DNA of 64,000 nucleotides, taken from Ruegeria pomeroyi. GTDB taxonomy: Bacteria; Pseudomonadota; Alphaproteobacteria; Rhodobacterales; Rhodobacteraceae. A program made the translations under genes and the position numbers. Location of the stretch: assembly GCF_021405525.1 (NCBI RefSeq), contig NZ_JAGQAG010000001.1, forward strand, positions 2,790,001 to 2,854,000, given 5' to 3'. The notes under the pieces were generated by a model that was given only the letters and a program-made list of their open reading frames with translations, had not been told where the DNA came from and did not search any database. Shown piece after piece: positions 1 to 8,447 of this stretch (its first letter is position 1; the number at the start of each line of letters is the position of its first letter).

Positions 1-304
1 CGCCTGCCTTCAGCATCGACACCAGCGCGCCATTGACCGCCGCCATGCCGGAGGCGGTGGCAAAGGCATCCTCGCCCCCTTCGAGCGCCGCGATGCGCTC
101 TTCGAACATCGCCACCGTCGGGTTGCCATAGCGGGCATAAATGAACTCGTCTGGGCCGCAGTCGATGAACCGCGCCTCGGCCTGTTCGGCGGTCTCGTAA
201 ACAAAGCCCTGCGTCAGAAAGATCGCCTCGCTCACCTCGCCCCATTGGCTGCGGCGGGTGCCGCCATGGACCGCCTGCGTGCGCTTGCTCCAATCCGTGC
301 TCAT
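1..304 (-). CDS. metZ: O-succinylhomoserine sulfhydrylase, N-terminal part (cut by window edge)
   Basis: PLP-dependent Cys/Met metabolism enzyme that would make homocysteine from an O-acylhomoserine and sulfide in methionine synthesis. Only the first ~101 codons lie in the window. The visible residues are typical of the family N-terminus: QAVHGGTRRSQ, then LTQGFVYETAEQAEARF, then YARYGNPTV and ATASGMAAVNGAL, where the cofactor phosphate site begins. I use the ATG at 304 because homologues begin a few residues before the AVHGG motif and because AAAGGA lies just upstream. An in-frame ATG at 382, with no stop between, would add 26 codons. The gene sits behind a SAM-II riboswitch, which fits methionine biosynthesis. 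Cystathionine gamma-synthase is the closest alternative name. Confidence 0.88.
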   Translation of the reverse strand, partial: MSTDWSKRTQAVHGGTRRSQWGEVSEAIFLTQGFVYETAEQAEARFIDCGPDEFIYARYGNPTVAMFEERIAALEGGEDAFATASGMAAVNGALVSMLKAG

Positions 305-385
305 ATCCGTTCCTTTCGGCCCCGGAACCAGAAGGGCAAAGAAAAACCCCAATCGCGGGTCAAGCGAAAGGGGGTCTTTCATCCT

Positions 386-442
386 GACCTTTTAGCGGTG
401 ATGTTTAGCGTGGCCCGCAATCCGGTAACAAATCGCCACGTG
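386..442 (-). promoter_or_regulatory. SAM-II riboswitch upstream of metZ
   Basis: Read on the minus strand, this segment matches the SAM-II (metA-type) aptamer. A 6-bp stem is formed by CGTGGC (440-435) and GCCACG (414-409). The enclosed strand carries GATTT and then ACCGGATTGC. The 3' strand has CTAAACA and ends in GCTAAAAGG (396-388). The same blocks in the same order occur in the well-studied environmental SAM-II RNA. SAM-II aptamers are known mainly from alphaproteobacteria upstream of metA, metX and metZ, and SAM binding lowers expression. The terminal AAAAGG could itself be a ribosome-binding site, 5 nt before an in-frame ATG at 382. The assignment rests on remembered consensus, not on a covariance search. 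Confidence 0.88.
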
Positions 443-542
443 GTTCCTGACAAGGGGCTTTAGACCCGTGAAGCAGTTGCGTCAAGCCCGCGCGCATCGG
501 ATCGCGAAGCAGTCATCGATCTCGCGCCTCGAAACGGCGGGC

Positions 543-613
543 GGAATTCTGCAAGAATTCCGAGACGGAAAACGGGCCGTTTTCCGAGCCGGTTTTCTTA
601 CGAAAACCGGCTC
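543..613. repeat. Chain of three small-loop hairpins (element B1)
   Basis: Three perfect inverted repeats follow one another: GGAATTCT/AGAATTCC with loop GCA (543-561), CGGAAAACG/CGTTTTCCG with loop GGC (566-586), and GAGCCGGTTTTC/GAAAACCGGCTC with loop TTAC (586-613). The chain starts 3 bp beyond the stop of the neighbouring minus-strand lipoprotein gene. It may act as a terminator or an RNA-stability element. The rest of the gene-free stretch 305-616 holds the SAM-II aptamer and leader of metZ; I see nothing else in it. Confidence 0.75.
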
Positions 614-616
614 CGC

Positions 617-1144
617 CTAGGCACGCTCGACCGCCACCAATCCCAGTTCGCGCGCTGCCGCGCGCGAGAGGATACCGCTGTCCAACCCCTGCGGTTTCTG
701 ATAGCGGCGCACCGCGGCGCGGGTCCGGGCATCCATCTCACCACTTGGTGCGCCACGATAGAGGCCGCGCACCGCCAGCGCCCTTTGCACCGAGGCTATG
801 AATTCCGGTGTCATTTCCTCGGCGCAAAGTGTTTCGAACCAGGTTTCCTTGCGCTCTCGCACGATCTCTTGCCGGGTCTCGGTCTTGTACACCGCGGGCC
901 GCAGCACGCTGCCATCGCTCTGTACTTCCGCCGGTTGCAACATCACCTGATGGGTCACCGTTTCGATGATCGCGGGTGTCACCTGTTTGCCCCAGCAGGT
1001 GCCGGGCGCAGCCCCCGGTGGCGCTTCGGCTGTAAAGCGCGACACTTCCGGCTCGCGGAGCGCATCCACGTCCGGCAGGCCGGCGTTGCATGCGCTCAGG
1101 CCAAGAAAGGCCAGCGCACAGAAAAGGGCGGTTCGTGACGTCAT
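617..1144 (-). CDS. Peptidoglycan-binding-domain lipoprotein
   Basis: A 175-aa exported protein. The start at 1144 gives a short basic N-terminus (MTSRTALF), a hydrophobic stretch and a lipobox-like LSAC, so the mature protein should be lipidated at that cysteine. Starting further upstream would bury the signal peptide. The C-terminal ~50 residues resemble a PG_binding_1 domain (VQRALAVRGLYRGAPSGEMDARTRAAVRRYQ, given here only as its landmarks VQRAL, GLYRG, D.RTR and YQ). The middle region is charged and has no domain I recognise. It probably anchors to or senses the cell wall; no catalytic residues are evident. Confidence 0.72.
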   Translation of the reverse strand: MTSRTALFCALAFLGLSACNAGLPDVDALREPEVSRFTAEAPPGAAPGTCWGKQVTPAIIETVTHQVMLQPAEVQSDGSVLRPAVYKTETRQEIVRERKETWFETLCAEEMTPEFIASVQRALAVRGLYRGAPSGEMDARTRAAVRRYQKPQGLDSGILSRAAARELGLVAVERA

Positions 1145-1220
1145 GCTCGGGCCTCTGGGGCTTTTGCCGCACCTTACCCCATCTCGCCCCCCGCGCAAAG
1201 CCTCGAGGACCGGGGGTTGA

Positions 1221-1651
<431 letters not shown>

Positions 1652-1652
<1 letters not shown>

Positions 1653-2584
1653 TGCCGGGGGTGCTGCCAGCGCTTGCGGAGACCATTTTTTCCGCTGGCG
1701 TCGCACGCACCCCGGACAAGGCGCCGCGTCGACCGTTGCGCCTCTTGCACTCTGTGTCCCGCGGCGCGGCTCTGATGGCGTGCCTGTGGTTGGCCCCAGC
1801 CAGCGCCTGGACCTGCGAGGCGCGCTATCCCGAACGGGGTCTGCCGGGGCGCGGGGCCGAGACGGCCTTTGACAACCGTACCGCTTCGGGCCGGCACGAG
1901 GACTGGGCGGCGCGCGACGCGCAGCTTCGGTTGCATGCCGCCTATGCGGTTGAAACCGACGAATACGGCCATGGCGTATTGGGCAGGCTCAGGGATGCCA
2001 AGGCGCTGACCATCCATGTCTTTCGTCCGGGCGACCCCCGGATCACCTGTCCCGCTGAAACCACCCTGCCCGACGGCGCGGTGTTTGAGGATATCGCGCC
2101 GCATCTGGCCGATCTGGATGGCGACGGCCTGCCCGAGGTGATCGCGGTGCGCAGCACCGTCACCGATGGCGCAAGGCTCGAGGTCTATGACCGCCGCGCC
2201 CGCCTCTTGGCCGCGACACCCCCCATCGGCACCCGAAACCGCTGGCTGGCTGTACTGGGTGCCGCCGATCTGGACGGCGACGGTTTCATGGAAATCGCCT
2301 ATGTCGACCGCCCGCACCTGGCCAAGGTCCTTCGCATCTGGCGCTACCGCGACGGTACCCTGACCGAGATCGCCGCCCTGCCCGGCCTGACCAATCACCG
2401 CATCGGCGAGGAATACATTACCGGTGGCATCCGCGACTGCGGCAGTGGCCCCGAAATCGTGCTGGCCAGCGCCGACTGGCGCCAGATCATCGCCCTGCGC
2501 CATGACGAGGGCTGGCAAAGCCGGGCGCTTGGCCGCTTTTCAACTAACGCGATTGCTGCCGAGCTCGCCTGTAAGCCCCTCTAA
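1652..2584 (+). CDS. Secreted FG-GAP/VCBS repeat protein
   Basis: About 310 aa. Two calcium-binding-like FG-GAP repeats are visible: DLDGDGLPEVI and, about 55 residues later, DLDGDGFMEIAYV. This suggests a short beta-propeller-like fold. A hydrophobic segment ending LAPASA precedes WTCEARYP, giving a probable signal peptidase I site and periplasmic export. The ATG at 1652 overlaps the fdxE stop (TGATG). An internal ATG at 1775 (MACLWLAPASA) would give a shorter, more standard signal peptide and is a real alternative start. No enzymatic motif is seen and the function is unknown. Confidence 0.72.
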
Positions 2585-2591
2585 CCACCAC

Positions 2592-3206
2592 TCACCCGGC
2601 AGTTGGCACCACATGTTCGCCGCCGATATCGCCCAGCGACTGGAACAGGGCGGCGGTATTGCTGACCCCGAACTTCTTCAAGAGCCGCGCCCGGTGCACC
2701 TCGACCGTGCGATAACTCAGGTCCAGCTCGCGCGCGATCTCCTTGCTGGTCTTTCCCTCGCCCAACAGCGAATAGACCTCGCGTTCGCGCCGGCTCAGCG
2801 GCTGATAGCGGCGGATCTCGGAGAGGTCGGCAAAGGTCCAGACCGCGCGGGCCAGCGGTTCTTCGGGGGTAAAGGTCTGGCCGCGCACCCGACACCAGAA
2901 CAACTCACCGTCGCGCCGCCGCATCACCCGCTCGTCCCAATAGAGATTGCCCTCGCCCAGATCCTTGTCGCCGCGATGCAGGATGTTCTGAAACTCCTCG
3001 TCCGAGGGGTAGAGGAACACGAACAGCCGGTCCAGCAACTCCTCGCGCGCATAGCCGAACATGGAACAGAAGCGGTGATTGACCTCGCGGATCACCCGCG
3101 CCTCGGTCACCACGATCCCGACCGGCACCCAGTCAAAGGCCAGCCCGCGCAATTCGCGCGTTGCATAGGCGTTGTCCAACAGATCCTTGTCGACCGGTCC
3201 CGGCAT
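2592..3206 (-). CDS. PAS-domain LuxR-type transcriptional regulator
   Basis: A 204-aa two-domain regulator. The N-terminal ~135 residues form a PAS sensor (VPVGIVVTEARVIREVN, FGYAREELLDR, then a PAC-like RRRDGELFWCRVRGQ). The C-terminal ~65 residues are a GerE/LuxR helix-turn-helix with the hallmarks LSRREREVYSLL, GKTSKEIARELDLSYRTVE and VHRARLLKKFG. There is no receiver domain or acyl-homoserine-lactone domain, so the cue is likely a small ligand or redox state. The start at 3206 follows GGGAGGA by 5 nt, whereas an upstream ATG has no such site. It is convergent with the FG-GAP gene, and its target is unknown. Confidence 0.85.
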   Translation of the reverse strand: MPGPVDKDLLDNAYATRELRGLAFDWVPVGIVVTEARVIREVNHRFCSMFGYAREELLDRLFVFLYPSDEEFQNILHRGDKDLGEGNLYWDERVMRRRDGELFWCRVRGQTFTPEEPLARAVWTFADLSEIRRYQPLSRREREVYSLLGEGKTSKEIARELDLSYRTVEVHRARLLKKFGVSNTAALFQSLGDIGGEHVVPTAG

Positions 3207-3281
3207 GCCGTTCCTCCCTGACCCGATCATATCGCGCGACCAAGGCGAATGAAAACCTCTCTCCGGGCCGCACCGCTCCCT

Positions 3282-3362
3282 CTTCATTTCGCCTCAAATA
3301 CTCCCGGGGGGCCGACAAAATTCGGCGAATTTTGTCGGCGGGGGCAGCGCCCCCTTGCCCGG
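3282..3362. repeat. Roseobacter-type intergenic hairpin repeat, copy 1
   Basis: The conserved core CTTCATTTCGCC..AAATACTCCCGGGGG (3282-3310) is followed by a 12-bp hairpin CCGACAAAATTC/GAATTTTGTCGG with loop GGC (3312-3338). GGGGGC-AGC-GCCCCC (3340-3354) comes next. It ends at the purD stop codon and may serve as that gene's terminator. Related copies are at 6843, 10335, 33836 and 33911. Confidence 0.7.
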
Positions 3363-4625
3363 TCAGAGTGCGCGCCAGCCGATATCGCGGCGATAGAACC
3401 CACCCTGCCAGTCGATCGCCTCGACCATGGCATAGGCCCGCTCGCGCGCCTCTTGCAGGCTGTCGCCCCGCGCCGTGACATTCAACACCCGGCCGCCGGT
3501 CGCGACGATCGCGCCCTCGCGTTCGGCGGTACCCGCATGGAACACCATGTTGCGACTATCTTCGGGAAGCGCATCCAGGCCCCTGATCTCGCTGCCTTTC
3601 TCATAGGAACCAGGATAACCGTTGGCCGCCATTACAACGGTGATCGCGTGATCGTCGGCCCAGTTCACCCGCGCCTCGCCCAGACGGCCCTCGGCGGCGG
3701 CATGCATCAGGTCCATCGCCTGCGCGCCCAGCCGCAGCATCAGCACCTGGCATTCCGGGTCGCCGAAGCGGACATTGTATTCCACCAGACGCGGCGCGCC
3801 GTCCTTGATCATCAGCCCGGCATAGAGCACGCCCTGGAATGGCATGCCGCGCCGCGCCATCTCGGCCATAGTGGGCTTGACGATCTCGTCCATCGCGCGT
3901 GCCTCGACCTCGGCGCTCAGCACCGGTGCCGGGGAATAGGCGCCCATGCCGCCGGTATTGGGGCCGGTATCACCCTCGCCCACCCGCTTGTGGTCCTGCG
4001 CGGTGCCGATGGGCAGCACCGTCTCGCCATCCACCAGCACGAAAAGCGAGGCTTCTTCACCTTCCATGAATTCCTCGATCACCACTTCGGCCCCGGCACC
4101 ACCAAAGGCGCCGCCCAGCATGTCGTCGATGGCCGCCAGCGCGGTCGCCTCGTCCATCGCCACGATCACACCCTTGCCAGCGGCCAGCCCGTCTGCCTTG
4201 ATCACGATGGGCGCGCCCTGCGCCCGGATGTAATCCTTGGCAGGCCCTGCCTCGGTAAACCGCGCATAGCCTGCCGTGGGCGCTCCCGCCGCATCGCAGA
4301 TCTCCTTGGTAAAGCTTTTCGAGGCCTCCAGCCGCGCCGCCGCCTCGGACGGGCCAAAGACCAGGAAACCGGCCTCGCGCAGCCGGTCGGCCACGCCCGC
4401 GGCCAAGGGCGCCTCGGGGCCCACGATGACAAAGTCGATGGCGTTCTCTTCGGCAAATGTCGCGACCAGCCCGCCATCCATGATGTCGAGACCCGCGCAT
4501 TCAGCGATCTGCGCGATCCCCGCATTGCCCGGCGCCACGATCAGCTTGTCGCATTTGGGGTTCTGCATCACCGCCCAGGCCAGCGCATGTTCGCGCCCGC
4601 CGCTGCCGAGAATGAGGATGTTCAT
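3363..4625 (-). CDS. purD: Phosphoribosylamine--glycine ligase (GAR synthetase)
   Basis: A 420-aa cytosolic enzyme for the second step of purine synthesis, joining 5-phosphoribosylamine and glycine with ATP. The family N-terminus GSGGREHAL is at residues 7-15. The ATP-grasp region includes KADGLAAGKGV (143-153) and IEEFMEGEE. The signature NVRFGDPE is at 284-291. Length and full collinearity match the monofunctional bacterial enzyme. It is divergent from xseA with an 87-bp gap. No riboswitch is recognisable upstream. Confidence 0.97.
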   Translation of the reverse strand: MNILILGSGGREHALAWAVMQNPKCDKLIVAPGNAGIAQIAECAGLDIMDGGLVATFAEENAIDFVIVGPEAPLAAGVADRLREAGFLVFGPSEAAARLEASKSFTKEICDAAGAPTAGYARFTEAGPAKDYIRAQGAPIVIKADGLAAGKGVIVAMDEATALAAIDDMLGGAFGGAGAEVVIEEFMEGEEASLFVLVDGETVLPIGTAQDHKRVGEGDTGPNTGGMGAYSPAPVLSAEVEARAMDEIVKPTMAEMARRGMPFQGVLYAGLMIKDGAPRLVEYNVRFGDPECQVLMLRLGAQAMDLMHAAAEGRLGEARVNWADDHAITVVMAANGYPGSYEKGSEIRGLDALPEDSRNMVFHAGTAEREGAIVATGGRVLNVTARGDSLQEARERAYAMVEAIDWQGGFYRRDIGWRAL

Positions 4626-4712
4626 GTGACGCGCTCCGATCTGCTTGGCCTTGGTTGTCCGGCGTTCTAAGCTGCGGCGACTCCTTTCTCAAGCCACCAG
4701 CGGAGCGCCCAA

Positions 4713-6197
4713 TTGTCCGACCTCCTCGACGACCCCCAACCGGGCCAGAACATGCCAGAATTCACCGTCACCGAGATCTCGGGCGAGGTGAAGCGCACGC
4801 TTGAGGGCAGCTTTGGCCGCATCCGGGTGCGCGGCGAGGTCGGGCGCGTTTTCAAGGCCCGGTCGGGACACCTTTATTATGACATTAAGGACGACCGGAA
4901 TGTGCTGGCCTGCACCACCTGGAAGGGTCAGGTCGCGAGCCTTTCGGTGGTGCCCGAAGAAGGGCTCGAAGTTGTCGTGACCGGCCGCCTGACCGCCTTT
5001 GGCGCCCAGTCGAAATACAACCTGAACGTCGACGAGGTGGCGGTCGCCGGCCAGGGCGCGCTGATGGCGCTGCTGGAAAAACGCAAGAAACAGCTTGAGG
5101 CCGAGGGGCTGTTCGCGCCCGAACGCAAGCGGCCGCTGCCCTATCTGCCGCAGATCATCGGGGTGATTACCTCGCCTCAGGGGGCGGTGATCCGCGATAT
5201 TCTGCACCGGCTGCGCGACCGGTTTCCGCGCAAGGTGCTGATCTGGCCGGTCGCCGTGCAGGGCGCCAATTGCGCCCCCGAGGTGGCCCGCGCCATCGAC
5301 GGGTTCAACCAGCTCACCCCCGGCGGCGCGCTGCCCCGGCCCGACCTGCTGATCGTGGCGCGCGGCGGTGGCTCGATCGAGGATCTGTGGGGCTTCAACG
5401 AGGAAATCGTCGCCCGCGCGGCAGCGGCCAGCCAGATCCCGCTGATCTCGGCCGTGGGGCACGAGACCGACACCACACTGATCGACTTCGTCTCGGACCG
5501 GCGCGCCCCCACCCCCACCGCCGCCGCCGAGATGGCCGTCCCCGTCCGCCTCGAACTCTTGGCCTGGACCGGCGAACAGGGCGCCCGCCTGTCGCGCGCG
5601 GCCTCGGATGCGGTGCAGAGGCGCGCCCAGCGCCTGCGCGACCTGTCGCGCGCCTTGCCTGGCAAGGACAACCTGCTGTCAGAGCCCAGACAGCGTTTCG
5701 ACCGGGTTGCGGAAAAGCTCGACGGTGCGCTGATGACAGGGGTCCAGCGCCGCCGCCTGCGCCTGACCGAACTTTCGGCACCGCTGCGCCCCGCCAGCCT
5801 GCGCGCACTGGTCGCCGCCCGCCGCGACCACCTCGCCCATCTGGGCTCGCGCCTGTCGCCGCGCGCGCTGGACCGCGAGATCGTGGCACAGGGCGACCGG
5901 CTGACCCGCCTGTCGGACCGCCTGCACAACGCCCACACGAGCCGCGTCGACCGCCTGCGCCAGCGGCTCGACGCCACCGACCGGCTGCGCATCCAGCTCA
6001 GCTACAAGGCCACGCTCGCGCGCGGCTACGCCGTCGTGCGCGACGATCAGGGCATGCTGCTCACCACCCGCGCAGAGGCGGCCAAGGCCACCGCCCTCCA
6101 GATCGAATTCAACGATGGCACGCTCGACACCGGCGCCGCCCCCTCAAAAGCCCCCAGACCAAAACAGACCCCGCCCGAACAGGGTTCGCTGTTCTGA
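4713..6197 (+). CDS. xseA: Exodeoxyribonuclease VII large subunit
   Basis: A 494-aa catalytic subunit of ExoVII, which degrades single-stranded DNA. An N-terminal OB-fold (TVTEISGEVKRTLEGSFG and GHLYYDIKD) is followed by the conserved core ViTSPQGAVIRDILHRL, ARGGGSIEDLWGFNEE, SAVGHETDTTLIDFVSD and RAPTPTAAAE. A long arginine-rich helical segment follows, typical of the coiled-coil region. The chosen start is TTG at 4713, with CGGAG at a suitable distance and homologous residues ahead of the next ATG (4752). The small subunit xseB is not in the window. The stop overlaps the start of the next gene. Confidence 0.95.
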   Translation: MSDLLDDPQPGQNMPEFTVTEISGEVKRTLEGSFGRIRVRGEVGRVFKARSGHLYYDIKDDRNVLACTTWKGQVASLSVVPEEGLEVVVTGRLTAFGAQSKYNLNVDEVAVAGQGALMALLEKRKKQLEAEGLFAPERKRPLPYLPQIIGVITSPQGAVIRDILHRLRDRFPRKVLIWPVAVQGANCAPEVARAIDGFNQLTPGGALPRPDLLIVARGGGSIEDLWGFNEEIVARAAAASQIPLISAVGHETDTTLIDFVSDRRAPTPTAAAEMAVPVRLELLAWTGEQGARLSRAASDAVQRRAQRLRDLSRALPGKDNLLSEPRQRFDRVAEKLDGALMTGVQRRRLRLTELSAPLRPASLRALVAARRDHLAHLGSRLSPRALDREIVAQGDRLTRLSDRLHNAHTSRVDRLRQRLDATDRLRIQLSYKATLARGYAVVRDDQGMLLTTRAEAAKATALQIEFNDGTLDTGAAPSKAPRPKQTPPEQGSLF

Positions 6198-6838
6198 TGC
6201 TGACGATCTGGGGCCGCAAGACATCCTCGAACGTGCAGGCACTGATGTGGTGCGTGGGTGAACTCAACCTGCCCCATATCCGCCACGACGCAGGCCACCG
6301 CTATGGCGGACTCGACACGCCGGAATTCGGCCGCCTCAATCCCAATCGCACCATCCCGGTGCTTCAGGACGGCAGCAACCCGCCAATCTGGGAAACCGGT
6401 GCGATCCTGCGCTATCTCGCCGCCCACTATGGCAAGGACAGCTTCTGGCCCGCCGAGCCGCTTCGGAGGGCGCGGGTGGATCAATGGGCCGAATGGGCCA
6501 AGCTGAACGTGGCCCAGGCTTTCACCACGCCGGTCTTCTGGCGCGTGGTCCGCACCGCTCGCGAAGAGCGCGATCCCGACGCGATCAAACGGGCCGTGCG
6601 TGACCTCGAGGTAAAGCTCGCCCTCGCCGACACCCAGCTTTCGCGCCACACGCATATTGCCGGAGACGCCTTCACCCTGGCCGATATCCAGCTCGGACAT
6701 ATCCTCTATCGCTACTACGACATCGACATCGACCGCGCGCCGCTGCCGCATCTGCAACTCTACTATCAACGCCTCGGCGCGCGCCCGGCCTTCCGCCAGC
6801 ATGTGATGGTCTCCTACGAAGAGCTTCGCGTGACCTGA
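6197..6838 (+). CDS. Glutathione S-transferase family protein
   Basis: A 213-aa protein with an N-terminal thioredoxin-fold GST domain (LTIWGRKTSSNVQALMW, NPNRTIPVLQDG, WETGAILRYLAAHYG) and an all-helical C-terminal domain (AGDAFTLADIQLG). The Ser pair in RKTSSNV is where beta-class-like GSTs place a catalytic Ser/Cys, and the WET(G)AI motif contacts glutathione. The ATG overlaps the xseA stop (TGATG), suggesting translational coupling. The substrate cannot be predicted. Confidence 0.88.
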   Translation: MLTIWGRKTSSNVQALMWCVGELNLPHIRHDAGHRYGGLDTPEFGRLNPNRTIPVLQDGSNPPIWETGAILRYLAAHYGKDSFWPAEPLRRARVDQWAEWAKLNVAQAFTTPVFWRVVRTAREERDPDAIKRAVRDLEVKLALADTQLSRHTHIAGDAFTLADIQLGHILYRYYDIDIDRAPLPHLQLYYQRLGARPAFRQHVMVSYEELRVT

Positions 6839-6842
6839 GCCG

Positions 6843-6901
6843 CTTCATTTCGCCCGAAATACTCCGGGGGAATCGCCGCAGGCGATGGGGGCAGCGCCCC
6901 C
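6843..6901. repeat. Intergenic hairpin repeat, copy 2
   Basis: The core CTTCATTTCGCCCGAAATACTCCGGGGG (in two parts, 6843-6870) is followed by ATCGCC/GGCGAT with loop GCA (72-86 of this line) and GGGGGC-AGC-GCCCCC (6887-6901). It lies 4 bp after the GST stop, between convergent genes. Its architecture matches copy 1 while the middle stem sequence differs. Confidence 0.7.
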
Positions 6902-6910
6902 AGCCCGGCC

Positions 6911-7303
6911 TCAGACCCCGACATCCGGCCCGTAACAGAGCATCTCTTCTCCGATCTCCTCGGCCTCATAGAGCTCTGTCTGGGTCGGGTCGCCCTCGAA
7001 CTGCGCCACCAACCCGCCACCGGTATCCCGAAACACCCAGCATTGCGGATCGGACCGGTCCTCATAGACGAAACAGATCTGCCCCGCCTGTTCGTACCAG
7101 ATGCCCTCCTTGCACTCGCCATCCAGAAACGACCAGATCACCCGCCGCCCGGAGAGATAGCGCTCGACCCCATAGGCGGTACCGTCAAAGCCATAGAACA
7201 GCGTCTTGCCCTGCGTATAGCGGTCGAACTCCTCCGCCGACATGACAGGCTGCGCCAGCACCGGTGGTGCCAGCATCGCGAGAATCAGGGCCAATCGCAT
7301 CAT
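6911..7303 (-). CDS. Small secreted protein with four cysteines
   Basis: About 130 aa. A clear signal peptide (MMRLALILAMLAPPVLA followed by QPVMS) directs it to the periplasm. The mature part holds four cysteines spaced as two likely disulfides (DGECKEG, QICFVY, PQCWVF, EMLCYG) and many aromatic residues. I do not recognise a named domain; roseobacter genomes carry similar short proteins. It is convergent with the GST gene and follows the AlkB-like gene at some distance. Initiation at the second Met (7300) is equally possible. Confidence 0.65.
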   Translation of the reverse strand: MMRLALILAMLAPPVLAQPVMSAEEFDRYTQGKTLFYGFDGTAYGVERYLSGRRVIWSFLDGECKEGIWYEQAGQICFVYEDRSDPQCWVFRDTGGGLVAQFEGDPTQTELYEAEEIGEEMLCYGPDVGV

Positions 7304-7336
7304 GCGCTCAAGTTTGGCAGAAGCCGCCGCCGGGGG

Positions 7337-8335
7337 CTACTCACAGTTCTCTGTGACCTCGTGAACCCGAGGATTCATAACCCGCCGCCAAAGCGGCGGC
7401 ACCGTTGCCAGAACCGCCATGATGGGCATCGCATAGGGCCATTGCGGCATCCCGGGGTCCAGCCGCAGCGCCGCGAAATCGCGGGCCGGGTACTGGTGGT
7501 GATCGGAATGGCGGGGCGCGTTCAGCATCATCGCCGAACTGTACCAATGCGGCGCATTCCAGGAATGGTGCGCGCGGGCGGGTTCGTATTTGCCATTGGC
7601 CAGCGTTTCGCGTCCAAGCCCGTAGTGCTGGATGTAGTCGGCCAGCAGTAGCTGTATCTGCGCATAGCCCGCCAACAGCAGCAGCACCAGCACGCCGCGT
7701 CCGCCCGCCAACAGCCAGGCAGCCGCCAGCATCGCCGCCGCCCCTGCCAGATAGGCCCGGTAGGGGGTCGCGCCCCGGCCCTTCCTCAGCGCCCGCTCGG
7801 CCGCCAGCCCGGCGCGGAACGAACCGATCCAGGCGCGCGGCAAAAAGGCCCAGAACCCCTGCCCAAACCGCGCCGAGTTGGGGTCGCGCGGGGTCGCCAC
7901 CCAAAGGTGATGCACCCGCATATGGGCCGAGGTGTGGTGACCGAACAGCAGGCTGACATAGATCGCCGCTCCCAGCCAGTGCTGCCAGCGGTCCCCCCGG
8001 TGGATCAATTCATGCGCGTTCGAATTCGACACCTGCCCGAAACACAGCGCCACCGCCACACCCAGAGCCACCGCCTGCACGCCGCTCAGCGGCCCCTGCG
8101 CCAGCGCCGGGATCGCCAGCGCCAAAAGCGCGAAATGCGCCCCCGCCAGCACCACCGGCAGGGCTTGCGCGCCCGCCCAGTCAGTCGCTGCCAGCGGTCG
8201 CACCGGCAGCTTGTCCATCACCGCCACATAGACGGTCATCCAGATCAGCGCCCCCCAGGCCCAGCCCCCCCCAAGCAGGCAGGCGGTGCCAAGCACCGCA
8301 TAGGGCGACAGGCTGGCAAGGATATAACGATACAT
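7337..8335 (-). CDS. alkB: AlkB-like membrane fatty-acyl/alkane hydroxylase
   Basis: A 332-aa integral membrane di-iron oxygenase. Histidine boxes are in the expected order: NAHELIHRGD, then GHHTSAHMRVHH, then HYGLGRE and RHSDHHQYPARD. These ligate the di-iron centre of AlkB-type terminal hydroxylases that oxidise alkanes with rubredoxin electrons. Several hydrophobic segments precede and separate the boxes. At 332 aa it is shorter than classical AlkB (~400 aa). No rubredoxin or rubredoxin reductase is adjacent, so the natural substrate could be another long-chain compound. The start at 8335 has GAGGGAG upstream. Confidence 0.85.
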   Translation of the reverse strand: MYRYILASLSPYAVLGTACLLGGGWAWGALIWMTVYVAVMDKLPVRPLAATDWAGAQALPVVLAGAHFALLALAIPALAQGPLSGVQAVALGVAVALCFGQVSNSNAHELIHRGDRWQHWLGAAIYVSLLFGHHTSAHMRVHHLWVATPRDPNSARFGQGFWAFLPRAWIGSFRAGLAAERALRKGRGATPYRAYLAGAAAMLAAAWLLAGGRGVLVLLLLAGYAQIQLLLADYIQHYGLGRETLANGKYEPARAHHSWNAPHWYSSAMMLNAPRHSDHHQYPARDFAALRLDPGMPQWPYAMPIMAVLATVPPLWRRVMNPRVHEVTENCE

Positions 8336-8447
8336 GCGGGCTCCCTCGGTATCGGTGCTTCTGCTTAACATCGCGTCACCCGCGCGAAAATCCCCTTGCT
8401 CGCCCGGTGCCGCCCACGTCAACTGGGCCCAAAGACCGGAGGACCCT

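Noticed and set aside
5270-6196. Upstream in-frame extension of the GST gene through xseA
   Set aside because: Its translation is Arg/Pro-rich shadow sequence of xseA; homology to GST begins at 6197.
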